A stretch of 64,000 nt of DNA from Siphonodentalium dalli (Eukaryota; Mollusca; Scaphopoda; Gadilida; Siphonodentaliidae), in the NCBI GenBank assembly GCA_032622095.1, contig CP136063.1, positions 79,029,980 to 79,093,979 on the forward strand, in the 5' to 3' direction. This document shows, piece after piece, positions 22,631-34,868 of the stretch. The position numbers were made by a program, and so were the translations under genes. Every line of letters begins with the position of its first letter. The stretch's first letter is position 1. Below the pieces are notes generated by a model, which saw nothing but the letters and a program-made list of their open reading frames with translations, did not search any database and was not told where the DNA came from.

Positions 22631-25261
22631 TCTATATCTATATTTGCGAATGTCTGTCTGTCTGTCTGTGTTCTATAGACATTCACAGGGGACCATCTAG
22701 ATGATGCCAAAGGGGTCTACTAGGAGTAACTTTTTACGAGAAAGATAATGGTCGGGGTTAAAATTTTATAAAGTGACGCCGTTGTTGTCAGGGGCAGAAA
22801 AGGGGGAAGGGCAGAACAAAAATTTGTCGGCGATTTCCACGAAACTTATATATAATCATCCCCATAATATCAGGAATCTAATGGTCTGTTTTTAATATGG
22901 CAAAAGTCGCGTCGTTCGCGTCAGGGGTGCCCGGAAGGGAGGGGCAGAATTGTTTTCTGTCGCCGATTGCCACGAAACTTACATATAATCATCCCCATGA
23001 TATGAAGAATCCAACGGTGTGGTTTAAATATGTCAAAAGTGGCGTCGTTCGAGTCAGATTTGCACGAAAGGGGAGAGGGGCACCAAAATTTATCAAACTA
23101 ATTTTAGCGCCGATTTCCACCAAATTGATATATATTCTTCTTCATGATACAAGGAATCTAATTGTGCGATTTAACAACACCAAATTGTTGTCGTTTGGAC
23201 GAGAGATTGGGAGGGGTGAGCACTAAATTTGATAATAATTGGTTTAGTCGCCGATTGCCACCACACTTATACAAAAGCATCCCCATGGTATGAGGAGTCT
23301 AATGGTGTGGCTTATATCTGTCAAGTGTGGCTTCATTTGAGTCAGGTGTGTATTGAAAGGGACAGGGGCACCAAAATTGATGCACAATTTATTTTTTTGG
23401 CGCCAATTTCCACCAAATTGATACACGTTCTTATCCATGATACGAGGAATCTGATTGTGTGATTTAAAGACGCCATAGAGGTGCTGTTTAGGTAAGAGAT
23501 GGGGGGGGGAGGGATTGACACAAAATTTGATTACAAAAAACATTGTTTAGTCGCCGATTATCACCAAACTTATAAACAATCATCAACATGATATCAGGAG
23601 TGTCATTGTGTGGTTTAAGGATGTCACAAGTGGGGCCATTCGAGTCAGTGGCGCATAGAGATGAGAGGGACATTATATATATATATGTTTAGTGCCGATT
23701 TCCACCAGATTGATACATATTCTTCTCCGTGATACGAGGAATCTTATCGTGTGGTTTAGACACAACAAATTGGTGCCCTATGGGTGAGAGATATGGGGAA
23801 CTTCAATTTGATACGAATTTGTATACTCGCCAATTTTCACCAATTTCATATATATGCATCTCTAATCTCCAATGAGTCTTAGTGTGTGCAGCTTGAGTCC
23901 GAAATAGGGACGGGAGGGTCACCAAAAAATGATACAAAATATTTTTAGTACCAATTACCATCCAATTCAGACACGTTCTTCTCAAATGATACAATAAATC
24001 AAATTGTGCTGTCTGTCTGTCTTTCTGTCTGTCTGTGTGTTATATATATATAACTTCACGCGGTACAATCGAAGAGGCAAAAGCTGATACAAATATATTT
24101 GGCACTAATTTCCAACAAATTCATACATGTTTTTATCTAATGATATACCATGAATTAAATCACATTTGGTGTCGTTTGCGTCACGGATGGCGAGCGGATA
24201 TTCCCTATCATAGATAAGATTGCTATTCGCCGATATCCACATATAAGTTATATATAGTCACCCAGGCCATCTCCATATCATTTTAAGGAGATTTGGGCGT
24301 TCACATTTCTCAATCCCGACAAATGTTAACCCACTTATAAGTCACTTGAACAATTATATCTTCTTAATTGTCATATTTATATGGGGATGACAATCAGGAC
24401 ATTCACACAATGAGCTAGCAAAAAAAGATACATAGAAGAAGCATTAAACGTATATTTATCATTCTATTGAAGAGATACATATATTCGTGCAAACTGAGAG
24501 ACCTCGAACCGTCAGAGGATTGCATATATATTATAACAAAATTGAGTCTGTTCCATTCCATACAGTTTCCACAAAAGAAGTTACAATTTTCAGGATATAT
24601 GGAAGGCCTGTTCAAAAACAGTGGTCACAGTGTGCAGTCATATATAGTTTCTTCTGATATACAATAAAATGCAGTTAGTAGCACATGACTTTTCATGATC
24701 CTCCCAATACTGACATCTGACAAGGGGTTTAGAACAGACTCATCGACTGACATAAACATTTCGTTGAACCTGAGAATATTTAGCCAATATATAGCACCAT
24801 GAACAGAGGAGCACCTGGAAATTTCTTTAAAACATCTGTATCTTCATGGAGATATGATAGCCAGGTATCCTCGAGATCTTAGTCCAACCCACTAGATTGA
24901 TTGATGCATCTCAATATGTAAAACCCAATTGTCATATTTTATTTATTATGCGAACTAATGTCTTTTTGATGTTCATGTATCATATTATAACGTCTGATGT
25001 ATACGCAGTTGTAAAGAAATAAATACTTCATTATTGGTGGAACGGATTAATCGCGATAAACAGAATGACAATTGACAAGGTGTGCCACTACTTGTATTCC
25101 ATGCTGTAATAATCATGTTTTGTGATGCTATTTGAATATACAATTTATGAGAAAACGTATAACACTTTGAACAAGAGTGTTCTCTATTCCCAACAAATAT
25201 CCACAGCATACAGATGGTTTCACATCGCATTAACCTGGGCAACGCCGGGTAACCCTGCTAG
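22631..25261 (+). mobile_element. Helitron-like element, copy 1, with internal arrays
   Basis: The element begins TCTATATCTATATTTGCG and a CTGT microsatellite. It ends with a GC-rich short hairpin (GGGCAACGCCGGGTAACCC) and CTAG, lying between A (22630) and T (25262). TC at the 5' end, a hairpin shortly before a CTRR 3' end and insertion between A and T without duplication are Helitron hallmarks. The interior holds about eight diverged modules of roughly 190 bp carrying a CGCCGATTTCCACCAAA-like word. No Rep/helicase frame is present, so it is non-autonomous. It aligns in the same order with 27300-30265. Confidence 0.68.
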
Positions 25262-26164
25262 TGTGATATAAATACCAACATATCATCATTCTAGGGCAAT
25301 CGGATTCCAGTTCCATTCTAGTTTCATTCGAGTTAGCCGAGAAGAGTCCATCTGCGAGGCGTCGTTATATGGGTTGCGATTTATCAACCATGGACATCCA
25401 CATTTCCGGTCACAAAACCACGCATCTTTTCATTTGATATTGTCATTAAAGTGATGTGAAACACTCCGGTAGGGTGATAAAATGGAAATGGAGAATGATC
25501 TTGTTCAAAGTGTTTTTTTTACAAATAGTATATGTATATTGACAACACACACCGTCATTCTTGTATATTAATTAAAAGCAGTGACTGTCGATGGCGAAAT
25601 CGTTTGCGTTAGTTTATCGCCGATAGATGCGTCTCGAATCGAGAAGTAAATATTTACAATTGAGCATAGTTCACACGATGTTTTCTATGTAGTGGTACTG
25701 TCGATTTGCTTGAGATTTTCGGCGATGTTAGTAGAATGCAACATTCCTCCAGTTGGAATAGGGACTGCATACTAACTTATCAGTTTCACGCACCCGAACA
25801 AGTACATAATATGTCTTTAAAGATCTCAACAAGACTGTGCCATGAATTAGGTCCGTATTCAGTACGGACGTATAGCACACATGACATTTCACGTCCGTAC
25901 TCAGATCCAAGGATTCTGATTACTTCTGCCATATCCACTAACTGTCGTCTGCATAGATTAGCGTTTATAGGGTCGGAAGAATGGCACTGATTTAATTAGT
26001 AACAATTTCATTTAGCTCACCCACATCCCGTCTAGACATATTCAGGGTCAGGAACCTATACGTCATTGATTCGTTCGGATATCGGATGACTGGAATGCAC
26101 TCATGAGCTAGACATTTGTTGCAGGAGTTATTGAACTCACTGTGCGCTTTCTACGGATATCTAT
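25262..26164. other. No gene seen
   Basis: AT-rich DNA. The frame at 25706-25990 has no recognisable domain. Confidence 0.4.
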
Positions 26165-26585
26165 TTAAAGGCACGGGCGGCGTTCGTTGTAGAGATATTC
26201 ATATTTGTTCAAATCGCCATCAACAGAAGGAATATTAAAATATGTTTAGTTTTATTCATATGCCAAACATAATCAGCGCGTAAATAGTATATTGTCGTCA
26301 AGACGTACGATGGTGTACGTAAACAAGAACCTGCTCACGTTACAGAAGTTGTTTACATAAAACAGCGTAATTATATTGGTTAATCACACACAAATGATAT
26401 AAACGCTCTTTATTATTTCCATATCAGGAAAACATTAACAACAACGCTCTTTATATTTACCATATCCGGATCTAAACAAAAGCCAGGAAACGTAACGTTT
26501 TTGGCTCTTGTTTACATAACAAAGCAAACAAAATTGACAATAACATACTGTTTACGCCATATTTCTGATTGGCGTAAGAACAAGG
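26165..26585. repeat. Dispersed repeat copy 2 (about 420 bp)
   Basis: Aligns with 7363-7792 from the first to the last block, with substitutions and small indels. The flanks differ, so it is an independent insertion or a transposed duplication. Confidence 0.8.
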
Positions 26586-27149
26586 TTGTGATTTAATTCT
26601 ATTAATTTCATTTAGACCAATTTCGTTGGTCAGCTTAATGAAAACGAAAAATGAAGAAGTCATGACGATAATCCAGACAAGATTTTACAATCCACGACAC
26701 GTCTTGTCAATTTGGCATGTCGTTTCCGTCGTGACCACTGCATGATGTTACATAAATTAATCTTAGCGTTATGTCGCCGAAAAAGGCAAATTTGAGGCAC
26801 ATCATGTGTGATTGCTCCACTACGTGTCACGTACGATTCATATTATAATGTACCCAGTCCTGATGTGTCACTCAGTAAGGCAAAAAGGGTCAGGTTACTT
26901 CGTTTTCAACTTGTTGAAGAAAGACAAGGACCAGTCTATCGCGCGAAATTCGACAACAACCGCCATAGTTGACATCAATGCATGCAGTAAGAATATCGAA
27001 ATCCAAAATCACCGCTTATCAGACGAAAGAGTCGTGAAAAACTGAGATAAAAAAACATACTAACATCGCGAAAAATCCACGAAAATAACAAGCGTAAGAA
27101 CTAACAATTAGCCCTTACATGACTGGAGCTTCCTGAAATTTTGAAAAGA
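26586..27149. other. No gene seen
   Basis: Frame 26812-27045 is not recognisable. No clear element end. Confidence 0.4.
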
Positions 27150-27253
27150 CCCTGTGCCAGTGCATTCTCTTATATATGCGAGGCTCCCTATTATATAAGA
27201 GAATACATTGGCCTAAAATATGTACCTTGATATTGTTAACCAGTGCATTCTCT

Positions 27254-27262
<9 letters not shown>
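27150..27262. repeat. Decayed double-hairpin module
   Basis: CCCTGTGCC, then a shortened hairpin (CAGTGCATTCTCTTATATA...AGAGAATACATTGG), then a second partial arm that runs into a TA microsatellite. It has lost its GTCGACC apex. Confidence 0.6.

Positions 27263-27288
<26 letters not shown>
27260..27288. repeat. TA dinucleotide microsatellite
   Basis: An uninterrupted run of alternating T and A directly in front of the second Helitron-like copy. Confidence 0.85.
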
Positions 27289-27299
27289 GCTATATATCT

Positions 27300-27321
27300 T
27301 CTATATCTATATTTGCGAATA

Positions 27322-27358
<37 letters not shown>

Positions 27359-30265
27359 GTTCTATAGAAATTCACAGGGGACCATCTAGATAATGCCAAA
27401 TGGGTCTACTAGGAGTAGCTTTTTACGAGAAAGATAATGGTCGGGGTTAGAATTTTTTAAAGTGACGCCGTTGTTGTCAGGGACAGAAAAGAGGGAGGGG
27501 CAGAAAACAAATTGTCGCCGATGGCCACCAAACTTATATGTAATAATCCCCATGATATGAGGAATCTAATGGTGTGGTTTAAATATGGCAAAAGTCGCGC
27601 CGTTCGCGTCAGGGGTGCCCGGAAGGGGGAGGGGCAGAATTTTTTTCTGTCGCCGATTTCCACCAAACTTATATATATTCATCCCCATGATATGAAAAAA
27701 CCAACGGTGTGGTTTGAAAGTGGCGTCGTACGAGTCAGGGATGCACGGAAGGGGAGAGGGGCACCAAAATTGAAAAACTAATTTTAGCGCCGATCTCCAC
27801 CAAATTGATATATATGGGCACTTAATTTGATAATAATTAGTTTAGTCGCCGACTGCCACCACACTTATACAAAATAATCCCCATGATATGAGGAGTCTAA
27901 TGGTGTTGCTTATATCTGTCAAGTGTGGCTTCATTCGAGTCAGGATTGCATTGAAAGGGACAGGAGCACCAAAATTGATACACGTTCTTACCCAAGATAC
28001 GAGGAATCTAATCGTGTGATTTAAAGACGCCATAGTGGTGCTGTTTGTTTGAGAGATGGTGGATGTGGATTGGTACCAAATTTGATAAAAAAATGTTTAG
28101 TCGCCGATTATCACCAAACTTATAAGCAATCATCTCCATGATATCAGGAGTATAATCGTGTGGTTTAAGGATGACATAAGTTGGGCCATTCGAGTCAGTG
28201 GTGTATAGAGATGAGAGGGACACAACAAATTATAGCTATATGTTTAGTGCCGATTTCCACCAGATTGATACATATTCTTCTCTGTGATACACCAAATTTG
28301 TGACCTATGGGTGAGAGATATGGGGACCTTAAATTTGATACGAATTTGTATACTCGCCAATTTTCACCAGTTTCATATATATGCATCTCTAATCTCTAAT
28401 GAGTCTTAGTGTGTGCAGCTTGAGACTGAAATATAGGGACAGGAGGGTCACCAAGACTGATACAAAATATTTTTGGTAATAATTACCATCAAATTCAGAC
28501 ACGTTCTTCTCAAATGATACAAGAAATCAAATCGTGCTGTCTGTCTGTCTTTCTGTCTGTCTGTGTGCTTTCTATATATAACTTCACGCGGTACAATTGA
28601 GATGGCACCAAGGCGTTCTAAGAGGGGTAACTGTTTACAAGGAAGATAACGGTGTGGGTAAAAAAAAAATTAAATGACGCTGTTGTGTCAGGGGAAGAAA
28701 AGGGGGGAGGTCGGCAAAATTAAAAAAAATAGTTTTGTCGCCGATTTCCACTAAACGAATACATAATCACCTTCGCAATATGGCGTTGTTCGAGTCAGCG
28801 TTGCATCAACAATTGATTTAATAAACTATTTTTAGCCCAAATTTCCACAAAATTGATATATTATTCTTCTCTATGATAAGAGGAATATCATCGTGTGATT
28901 TAAAAACGTCAAATTGGTGTCGGTTGTGTGAGAGATATGGGTTATAACTATATTCCGAATTTGTTTAGTTGCTGATTACCACCAAACATATATATAATCA
29001 TCGCCAGTATACCATGCATCCATGAGTCTAATGGGAGTGGTTTAAATATGTCAAAAGAGACAAACGCTGGTACAAATTTATTTGGCACCAATTTCCACCG
29101 AATTCATACACGTTTTTTCTAATGATATACCATGAATTAAATCACATGTGGTGTCGTTTGCGTCGCGGATGGCGAGAGGATATGCACTTTCATTGATAAG
29201 ATTGCTATTCGCCTTAATATACAGTCACCCAGGCCATCTCCATATCATTTTAAGTAGTTTTGGACGTTCACATTTCACAGTCCCGACATATGGTGACCCA
29301 CTTAAGTCACTTGAACAATTATATCTTCTTAACTGTCATATTTATATGGGAATAGCAATCAGGGCATTCACAATATGAGCTAGCAAAAAGAGATGCATAG
29401 AAGAAGCATTAAACGTATATTTATCATTCTATTGAAGAGATACATATATTCGTGCAAACTGAGATACCCCGAACCATCAGAGGATTGCATATATATTATA
29501 ACAAAATTGAGTCCGTTCCATTCAATACAGTTTCCACAAAAAAAGTTACAATTTGGCAAGAGATATGGAAGGCCTGTTCAAAAATAGTGGTCACAGTGTG
29601 CAGTCAAATATAGTTTCTTCTGATATACAAGAAAATGCAGTTAGTAGCATAAGACTTTTCAGGATCCTCCCAATACTGCACATGCATCTGACAAGGGTTT
29701 TATAACAGACTCCTCGACTGACATAAACAACTCAAAACCCTGGCACATGTAGCTAATATTTATGCGCATCAACATTCGTTTAAACAGAGAATATTTAGCC
29801 AATATATAGCACCATGAACAGAGGAGCACCTGGAAATTTCTTTGAAACATCTGTATCTTCATGGAGTTAGCCAGGTGTCCTCGAGAACTTAGTCCAACCC
29901 ACTAAATTGATTGATACATTTCAATATTGAAAACCCAATTATCATCTTTTATCGAACTAAAGTGTTTGTGATGTTCATGTATCATATTATAACATCTAAT
30001 GTATACGCAGTTGTAAATAAATACATAATTCATTATTGTTGGAACAGATTAATCGCGACAAACAGAATGCCAATTGACAAGGCGAGCCATTACGTATATC
30101 CCATGACTGTAATAATCATGTTTTATGATGCTATTTGAATATACAATTTTTGAGAAAACGTATAACAATTTTAATCAAGAACATTCTCTATCCCCAACAA
30201 ATATCCACAGCATACAGAGGGTTTCTCATCGCATTAACCTGGGCAACGCCGGGTAACCCTGCTAG
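27300..30265 (+). mobile_element. Helitron-like element, copy 2
   Basis: Same 5' start (TCTATATCTATATTTGCG), same 3' hairpin and CTAG end as 22631-25261. It carries roughly 460 bp (about 28595-29055) that copy 1 lacks, and lacks some modules present in copy 1. A CTGT microsatellite follows the 5' end and another lies at about 28537. No protein of Rep or helicase type is encoded. The copy is followed at once by a TA tract and an oppositely oriented Helitron end. Confidence 0.68.
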
Positions 30266-30283
30266 TATATATATATATATATA

Positions 30284-30800
30284 CTAGCAGGTGGACCCGA
30301 CTTCGTCCGGGCTGTTTCCCCTCTGCTTTTCGGCGAATTGCGCAATTTTACCTTGAATTGTCCATTTTGAAGGTCAAGGTCAGGTGGGGTCACGATTTGA
30401 CCCGTCCAAAACACTGCCCGGACAAAAGTACCCGACAAAAGTACCCGTCGAAACCATCCGGTTTTACCCGAATTGACCTTGAATTGATCATTTTGAAGGT
30501 CAATGTCAGGTCGGGGTCACGATTTGACTCGTCCAAAACACTCAGTTGACAAAAGTAACCCTATGTATCAAATTTCGTGGACATCCCATCAAAATTCGCG
30601 ATTTGACCTTTAACTGATCCGATTTCAAGGTCAAGGTCACGTCGCACGGCCAAATGAATAGGCTTATGAGACTCCCCATACGAAAGTATCCCTAAACACT
30701 AATTTTCATCAAAATCCCGTGATATTCGGGCGTTTGACCTTGAAATGACCCGATTTCAAGGTCAAGGTCTTGTCGCACGGGCAAATTAATAGGCCTATGC
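30284..30800 (-). mobile_element. Second Helitron-like family, 3' part, inverted
   Basis: Read on the minus strand the end is GACGAAGTCGGGTCCACCTG then CTAG, matching the 3' end of the element at 48015-48516. The interior repeats a block rich in AAGGTCAAGGTCA and its inverse about four times. The 5' TC end is not found, so this copy is truncated near 30800. Confidence 0.6.
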
Positions 30801-31724
30801 CATGACTATCGGACCACAGCTTTCAAGAATTTGCAGAACAGTATACACGCGGCGCGCGCTAATGAGCCGGTTTGCCAACAAGTACACAAATTGTTTTCAA
30901 TTATTCCCCACAGTCAGACAAATTCTCTTTGTTTTACCATATCATAGCTCGCTATTGTTTCCGACCGGGAGCATGGCGCTGGTTACATACTTTGGAGTCA
31001 TTGACCGGGTATGATAATCGTGTTCCAATCAGCACATACGAGTGCAAATAAATCCATCAAAACCTCACAAATATCATTAACGGCAGAACTGTTGGAAAAC
31101 CCCAAAATTGTCATTGCACGCGCCTCGCGAATTCTTTAGCAGAACTAATATCCGTCGTCATCTGGAATGAAGTAATTCCAACTGTTTGCAGTAAAGTGAT
31201 ATGTCAGGCACCTGCGCATATGTACCTCAGGGGTTCATTAGAAGAATTTGTCATCATTAGCAAATGAGTTTATTCCACTTTTGCATCCAACTAATGCAAT
31301 ATGCCACGAAACTCTTTAGGTGTGGTATTTCCTTTTCGTGCGGGAAACGATATCGAGACAACGGAGATTAAATAAGGTCACATGTGTACTTAAGGTGTGA
31401 CCCTCACACGTCCTAGTTGCACAGAAAATCACAACATCTTCATTGTGATTATGGGAAACCAAGTTGGTGGAATGAGCATCTGTCGATTTAGCGAAATATA
31501 TGTGTACCAGTATATTAATGAGTAACATATCCTCGCACAAATACGCACATAATCGACATATAGAGTGAAATATGTACATAATGTGATTATATGATTCTGA
31601 AATAAGCAGATAATGGAGTCATATCTGTTATGTCGTTTTATGACGCGGACCACAGTGAAAACATATGATAAAGAGCGTACACCTGAACAGTGAGTTGGCT
31701 TAAAATGTGTGTCATTGTCCGCAC
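30801..31724. other. No gene seen
   Basis: No recognisable coding frame or element. Frames at 30802-31014 (plus) and 31316-31653 (minus) are without known domains. Confidence 0.4.
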
Positions 31725-31828
31725 ATAATCTGCTTAGAATCGCCTAATTATGAGTCGATATTATGACTAAATCGCTCTCATGTTCACCACATTTTCGACT
31801 CAAAATGAGGCGATTATAAGCAGATTAT
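31725..31828. repeat. Inverted repeat with 34-bp arms
   Basis: ATAATCTGCTTAGAATCGCC (31725) is mirrored at 31809-31828 and the pairing continues to GAGTCGA/TCGACTC, around a 36-bp spacer. Probably a small foldback. Confidence 0.75.
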
Positions 31829-32399
31829 CTAACCAAAATAAGTTCTATTATAAGCATATAATGGGCGGAATTTCAGAAGAACGATTGTGCCTGCATTTAC
31901 AAACGGTATAACAATGATCGTACTCAGGATTCACGATGTCAGTGGCCAAATTGGTCGACTGCCAAGTTTGTTTTGTCGAAAATAGCAAAAATATTTGGCT
32001 TAACATTTTGGCCAACAAGTTTCAAAGCTATAGTCAACAATAACCTCTGTAATTGTACCGTCAGATCTCCATGAAATACTTAATTCGTTAAAGGGCAATA
32101 CGAAGTTGCTCGCATGTGTATGGATTCAAAATCATGCTTAATTTTCAGAAAACTGTTGACTGGCCCCAATAACGGTGTCTTTCTTATGTTTTAACTATTT
32201 CACCCGAACAAACATGAATGATTTATAGAATAACAACAGTACGATTTGTAGAAACGAAGTTTTAATCTAGAAAGACAGGTAAACATATATTGCTTCAGTG
32301 TGAATTTCATGCAGTATATTAAAATGCATGTTTAATATCTATAAGTATATATGAGAATGACCTGGCTTACAAGGACGTAAATATTGATAGGCCTATGTA

Positions 32400-32456
32400 T
32401 TATATTATATATGCAAGGCTCCATGTGGGCGACTCGCACATATAAGATAATGGATT
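32400..32456. repeat. Decayed single hairpin of the GCGAG-apex module
   Basis: TTATATATGCAAGGC...GCGACTCGCACATATAA resembles the hairpin at 18499-18567 with several substitutions. Confidence 0.45.
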
Positions 32457-32536
32457 GAGACGGGAACACAGTACACAGTACATACTGGTGTGCAAACGAG
32501 TTGCATAAATCATGTTGGTATATATGCTTTCTGTAG

Positions 32537-33200
32537 ACCACATCAAGCATATTATATAACAATAAAAGTGTCAAAAAGTTGACTTTAGTCATAGTATTAG
32601 AAGGGAAATTTTGGGAAGAGCGTTCTCAGCAAGATTCAAATTGAGTGGAAATGAATAACTGCACATTAGAGTAGATGATCTGAACTAGTAAAAAGTTGGA
32701 AAGGATATTTAATTTAGTTCAATACTGCTTCAAGAATCTCAATTATGTTAGGTGTGTGCAGGAGAATTGTGAACATCCAATTTGCAAGAATTGATATAAA
32801 TCTTTGGGCTGAGATGAGTTGTAGCCTCACGTTTATGTCATATGTCCGTAGCCAAATTCCTAGCTTATCGGCTATCTCTAACAATGTGGTCTATTGTTGA
32901 TTGCTCACAGTTTGATTGGACAAACCTGCATACCAGCATTGGGCTAGTTCTTGATTTAACAGTTCATCGTAATGGCCTCTCACAATTTTCCAGCACACAC
33001 CTAACATAATGTTGAGATTCTTAAAGCAGTATTGAACTCAATTAAATTGCCATTCCAGCCTTTTACTAGTTCAGATCATGTACTTATTGTGGTAGTTATT
33101 CGTTTCCACTCAATTTGTATACTTGCTGAAAAAGCTCTTCCAAAATTTCCTTTCTAAGTCTATAACTAAAGTCAACTTTTGACATTTTTATTGATGTGGT
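32537..33200. mobile_element. Foldback element with 220-240-bp arms
   Basis: Left arm 32537-32772 pairs with right arm 32980-33200 (shared blocks AAAGTTGACTTTAGT, CAAATTGAGTGGAAA, GATCTGAACTAGTAAAA, ATGTTAGGTGTGTGC). The spacer is about 207 bp. No coding frame. The family is unknown. Confidence 0.8.
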
Positions 33201-33251
33201 TTTCGGCTAGCCTAAATTCCTTCGTGTGGTGTACTCTAGCTTAACAATTAA

Positions 33252-33701
33252 AGGTACTCAATCCGATCAGACGCTCCTAAATTACTATTTATTGGGCTTC
33301 GGGGGTAAAACATATTTGATTCCAGTCGAGGAACCCACCTGTCAAAGCTCAGATTGATCAGATAGATTGTTGAAGTTTTTGAAGTGATTTCAATTATCTA
33401 ATTACCAGAAACACGAGCTCAAACGGACGGTCTTGCAGATAAAGTTGGATAACTCTAAAATCACGTGGTTATTATTACCACTTGATTTTAGAGTTATCCA
33501 TCTTTATCTGCAAGACCGTCCGTTTGACCTCGTGCTTCTATCAGTTGGTGGGCCACAAACAATAGAAACCGCGAAGTTCAAACATCGATATATAATCACT
33601 CTGAGCTTTGATGGGTGGGTTCCTCGACTCGAATCAAATATTGTTTACTCCCGAAGCCAAAGAAATAGTAATTTAGGAGCGTCTGATCGGATTGAGTACC
33701 T
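33252..33701. mobile_element. Almost fully palindromic 450-bp element, TTAA flanks
   Basis: Arms of about 225 bp meet near 33476. Ends are AGGTACTCAATCCGAT and its inverse, and TTAA occurs at 33248-33251 and 33702-33705. The larger 9597-10789 element has the same ends. With no interior left, it is a minimal foldback derivative that would rely on a transposase in trans. Kolobok-type mobilisation is an inference from the TTAA target and AG start. Confidence 0.78.
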
Positions 33702-33705
33702 TTAA

Positions 33706-34868
33706 GTTCTGTGTAGGTCCATCTAAACATTAGACGAAAAGCAACACCAAGAACAAAATTTTCAGAAAATCTCCCAGAACATTCATATTCGAATATATGG
33801 AACTCACTTAATAAAAAACAAAAAACTAATAGGAATCGAGATAAGTATAAAAAAACTGATGAGTGTAGAATTGATCAACCAGTATTCCAACAAAATTGAA
33901 TGCAAAAACAAATTTTGCCCTGATTGCACACACAAATGATAAAAATGATAAAAATGTTCCGAATATATTTAGTCTATTGGCTACTTACCCTAAATGCTAA
34001 AATTGTCTCACATTAAATTACCAGAGTACTACGACTTGTATCTTGCAAAATCTCGTCCAACGCATGGCTATATATACTAAGGAAATTTAACTGTAACAGT
34101 TATAAACACAGTGTGTGAGCAAATCTTTATAAATTCCCTTAGTAAATATAGCCAAACAAACTCCAAATATTTTAGAACGTTTGACCGTTGCATATTCATT
34201 CATATCCATTTATATCCAAACAACTAAAAATATCTGTTTATTCACTGGTATCAATATCTATAATTAAATTCAATATAAATATTAATATAATCAGGAAACT
34301 ATAGTGAAATACTTCAAGTCTTTATATATCCATTACTGCTTGTATTCTGTCAGTCAGGGGTGCCGGCCGTCATTGGCCACGGCACTCCACACAATACATA
34401 TACAAATTGACATGTATTATAATGTATTAATGTATAATGTATTGTATTGTGGAATAAAATATTATCCTATCCTATCTAAACTTTCGACCTCCTGGCATAT
34501 CTCAGGCGTGGAAATCCCTTAAACTCTTCATTGTAATGTTTTTTTATAATATGCCTTATGCGTCTTTATATTCTGATTTCAGAAATCACGACCAAGAAAC
34601 ACGATAGCCTTAAATGGACTAAACACGAGGAATCGTATCTGCAAGACCCGTCAGAAAGACGATAACATAGAAGAATCTAACGCAGTTTACCAGCATCCTA
34701 CCAGCCTGGTCCTAGATAAACATCCTGCAGAAAAACATCTAAGATGGCATTCGTATCCATGACGTTACCATGGTTACTACGCGGGAACTTTACATATCAT
34801 TCCGGATAACGTTGATGTGCTATTTTTTGCATTTGATCCTTTCGATGGGAACAGCTTAATGTTAAATA
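33706..34868. other. No gene seen
   Basis: AT-rich DNA. The small frame at 34304-34522 has no known domain. Confidence 0.4.

Noticed and set aside
30360-30780. Nuclear-receptor response elements (AGGTCA half sites)
   Set aside because: The half sites are part of an internal Helitron repeat unit also present at 48.1-48.4 kb. Nothing indicates regulatory use.
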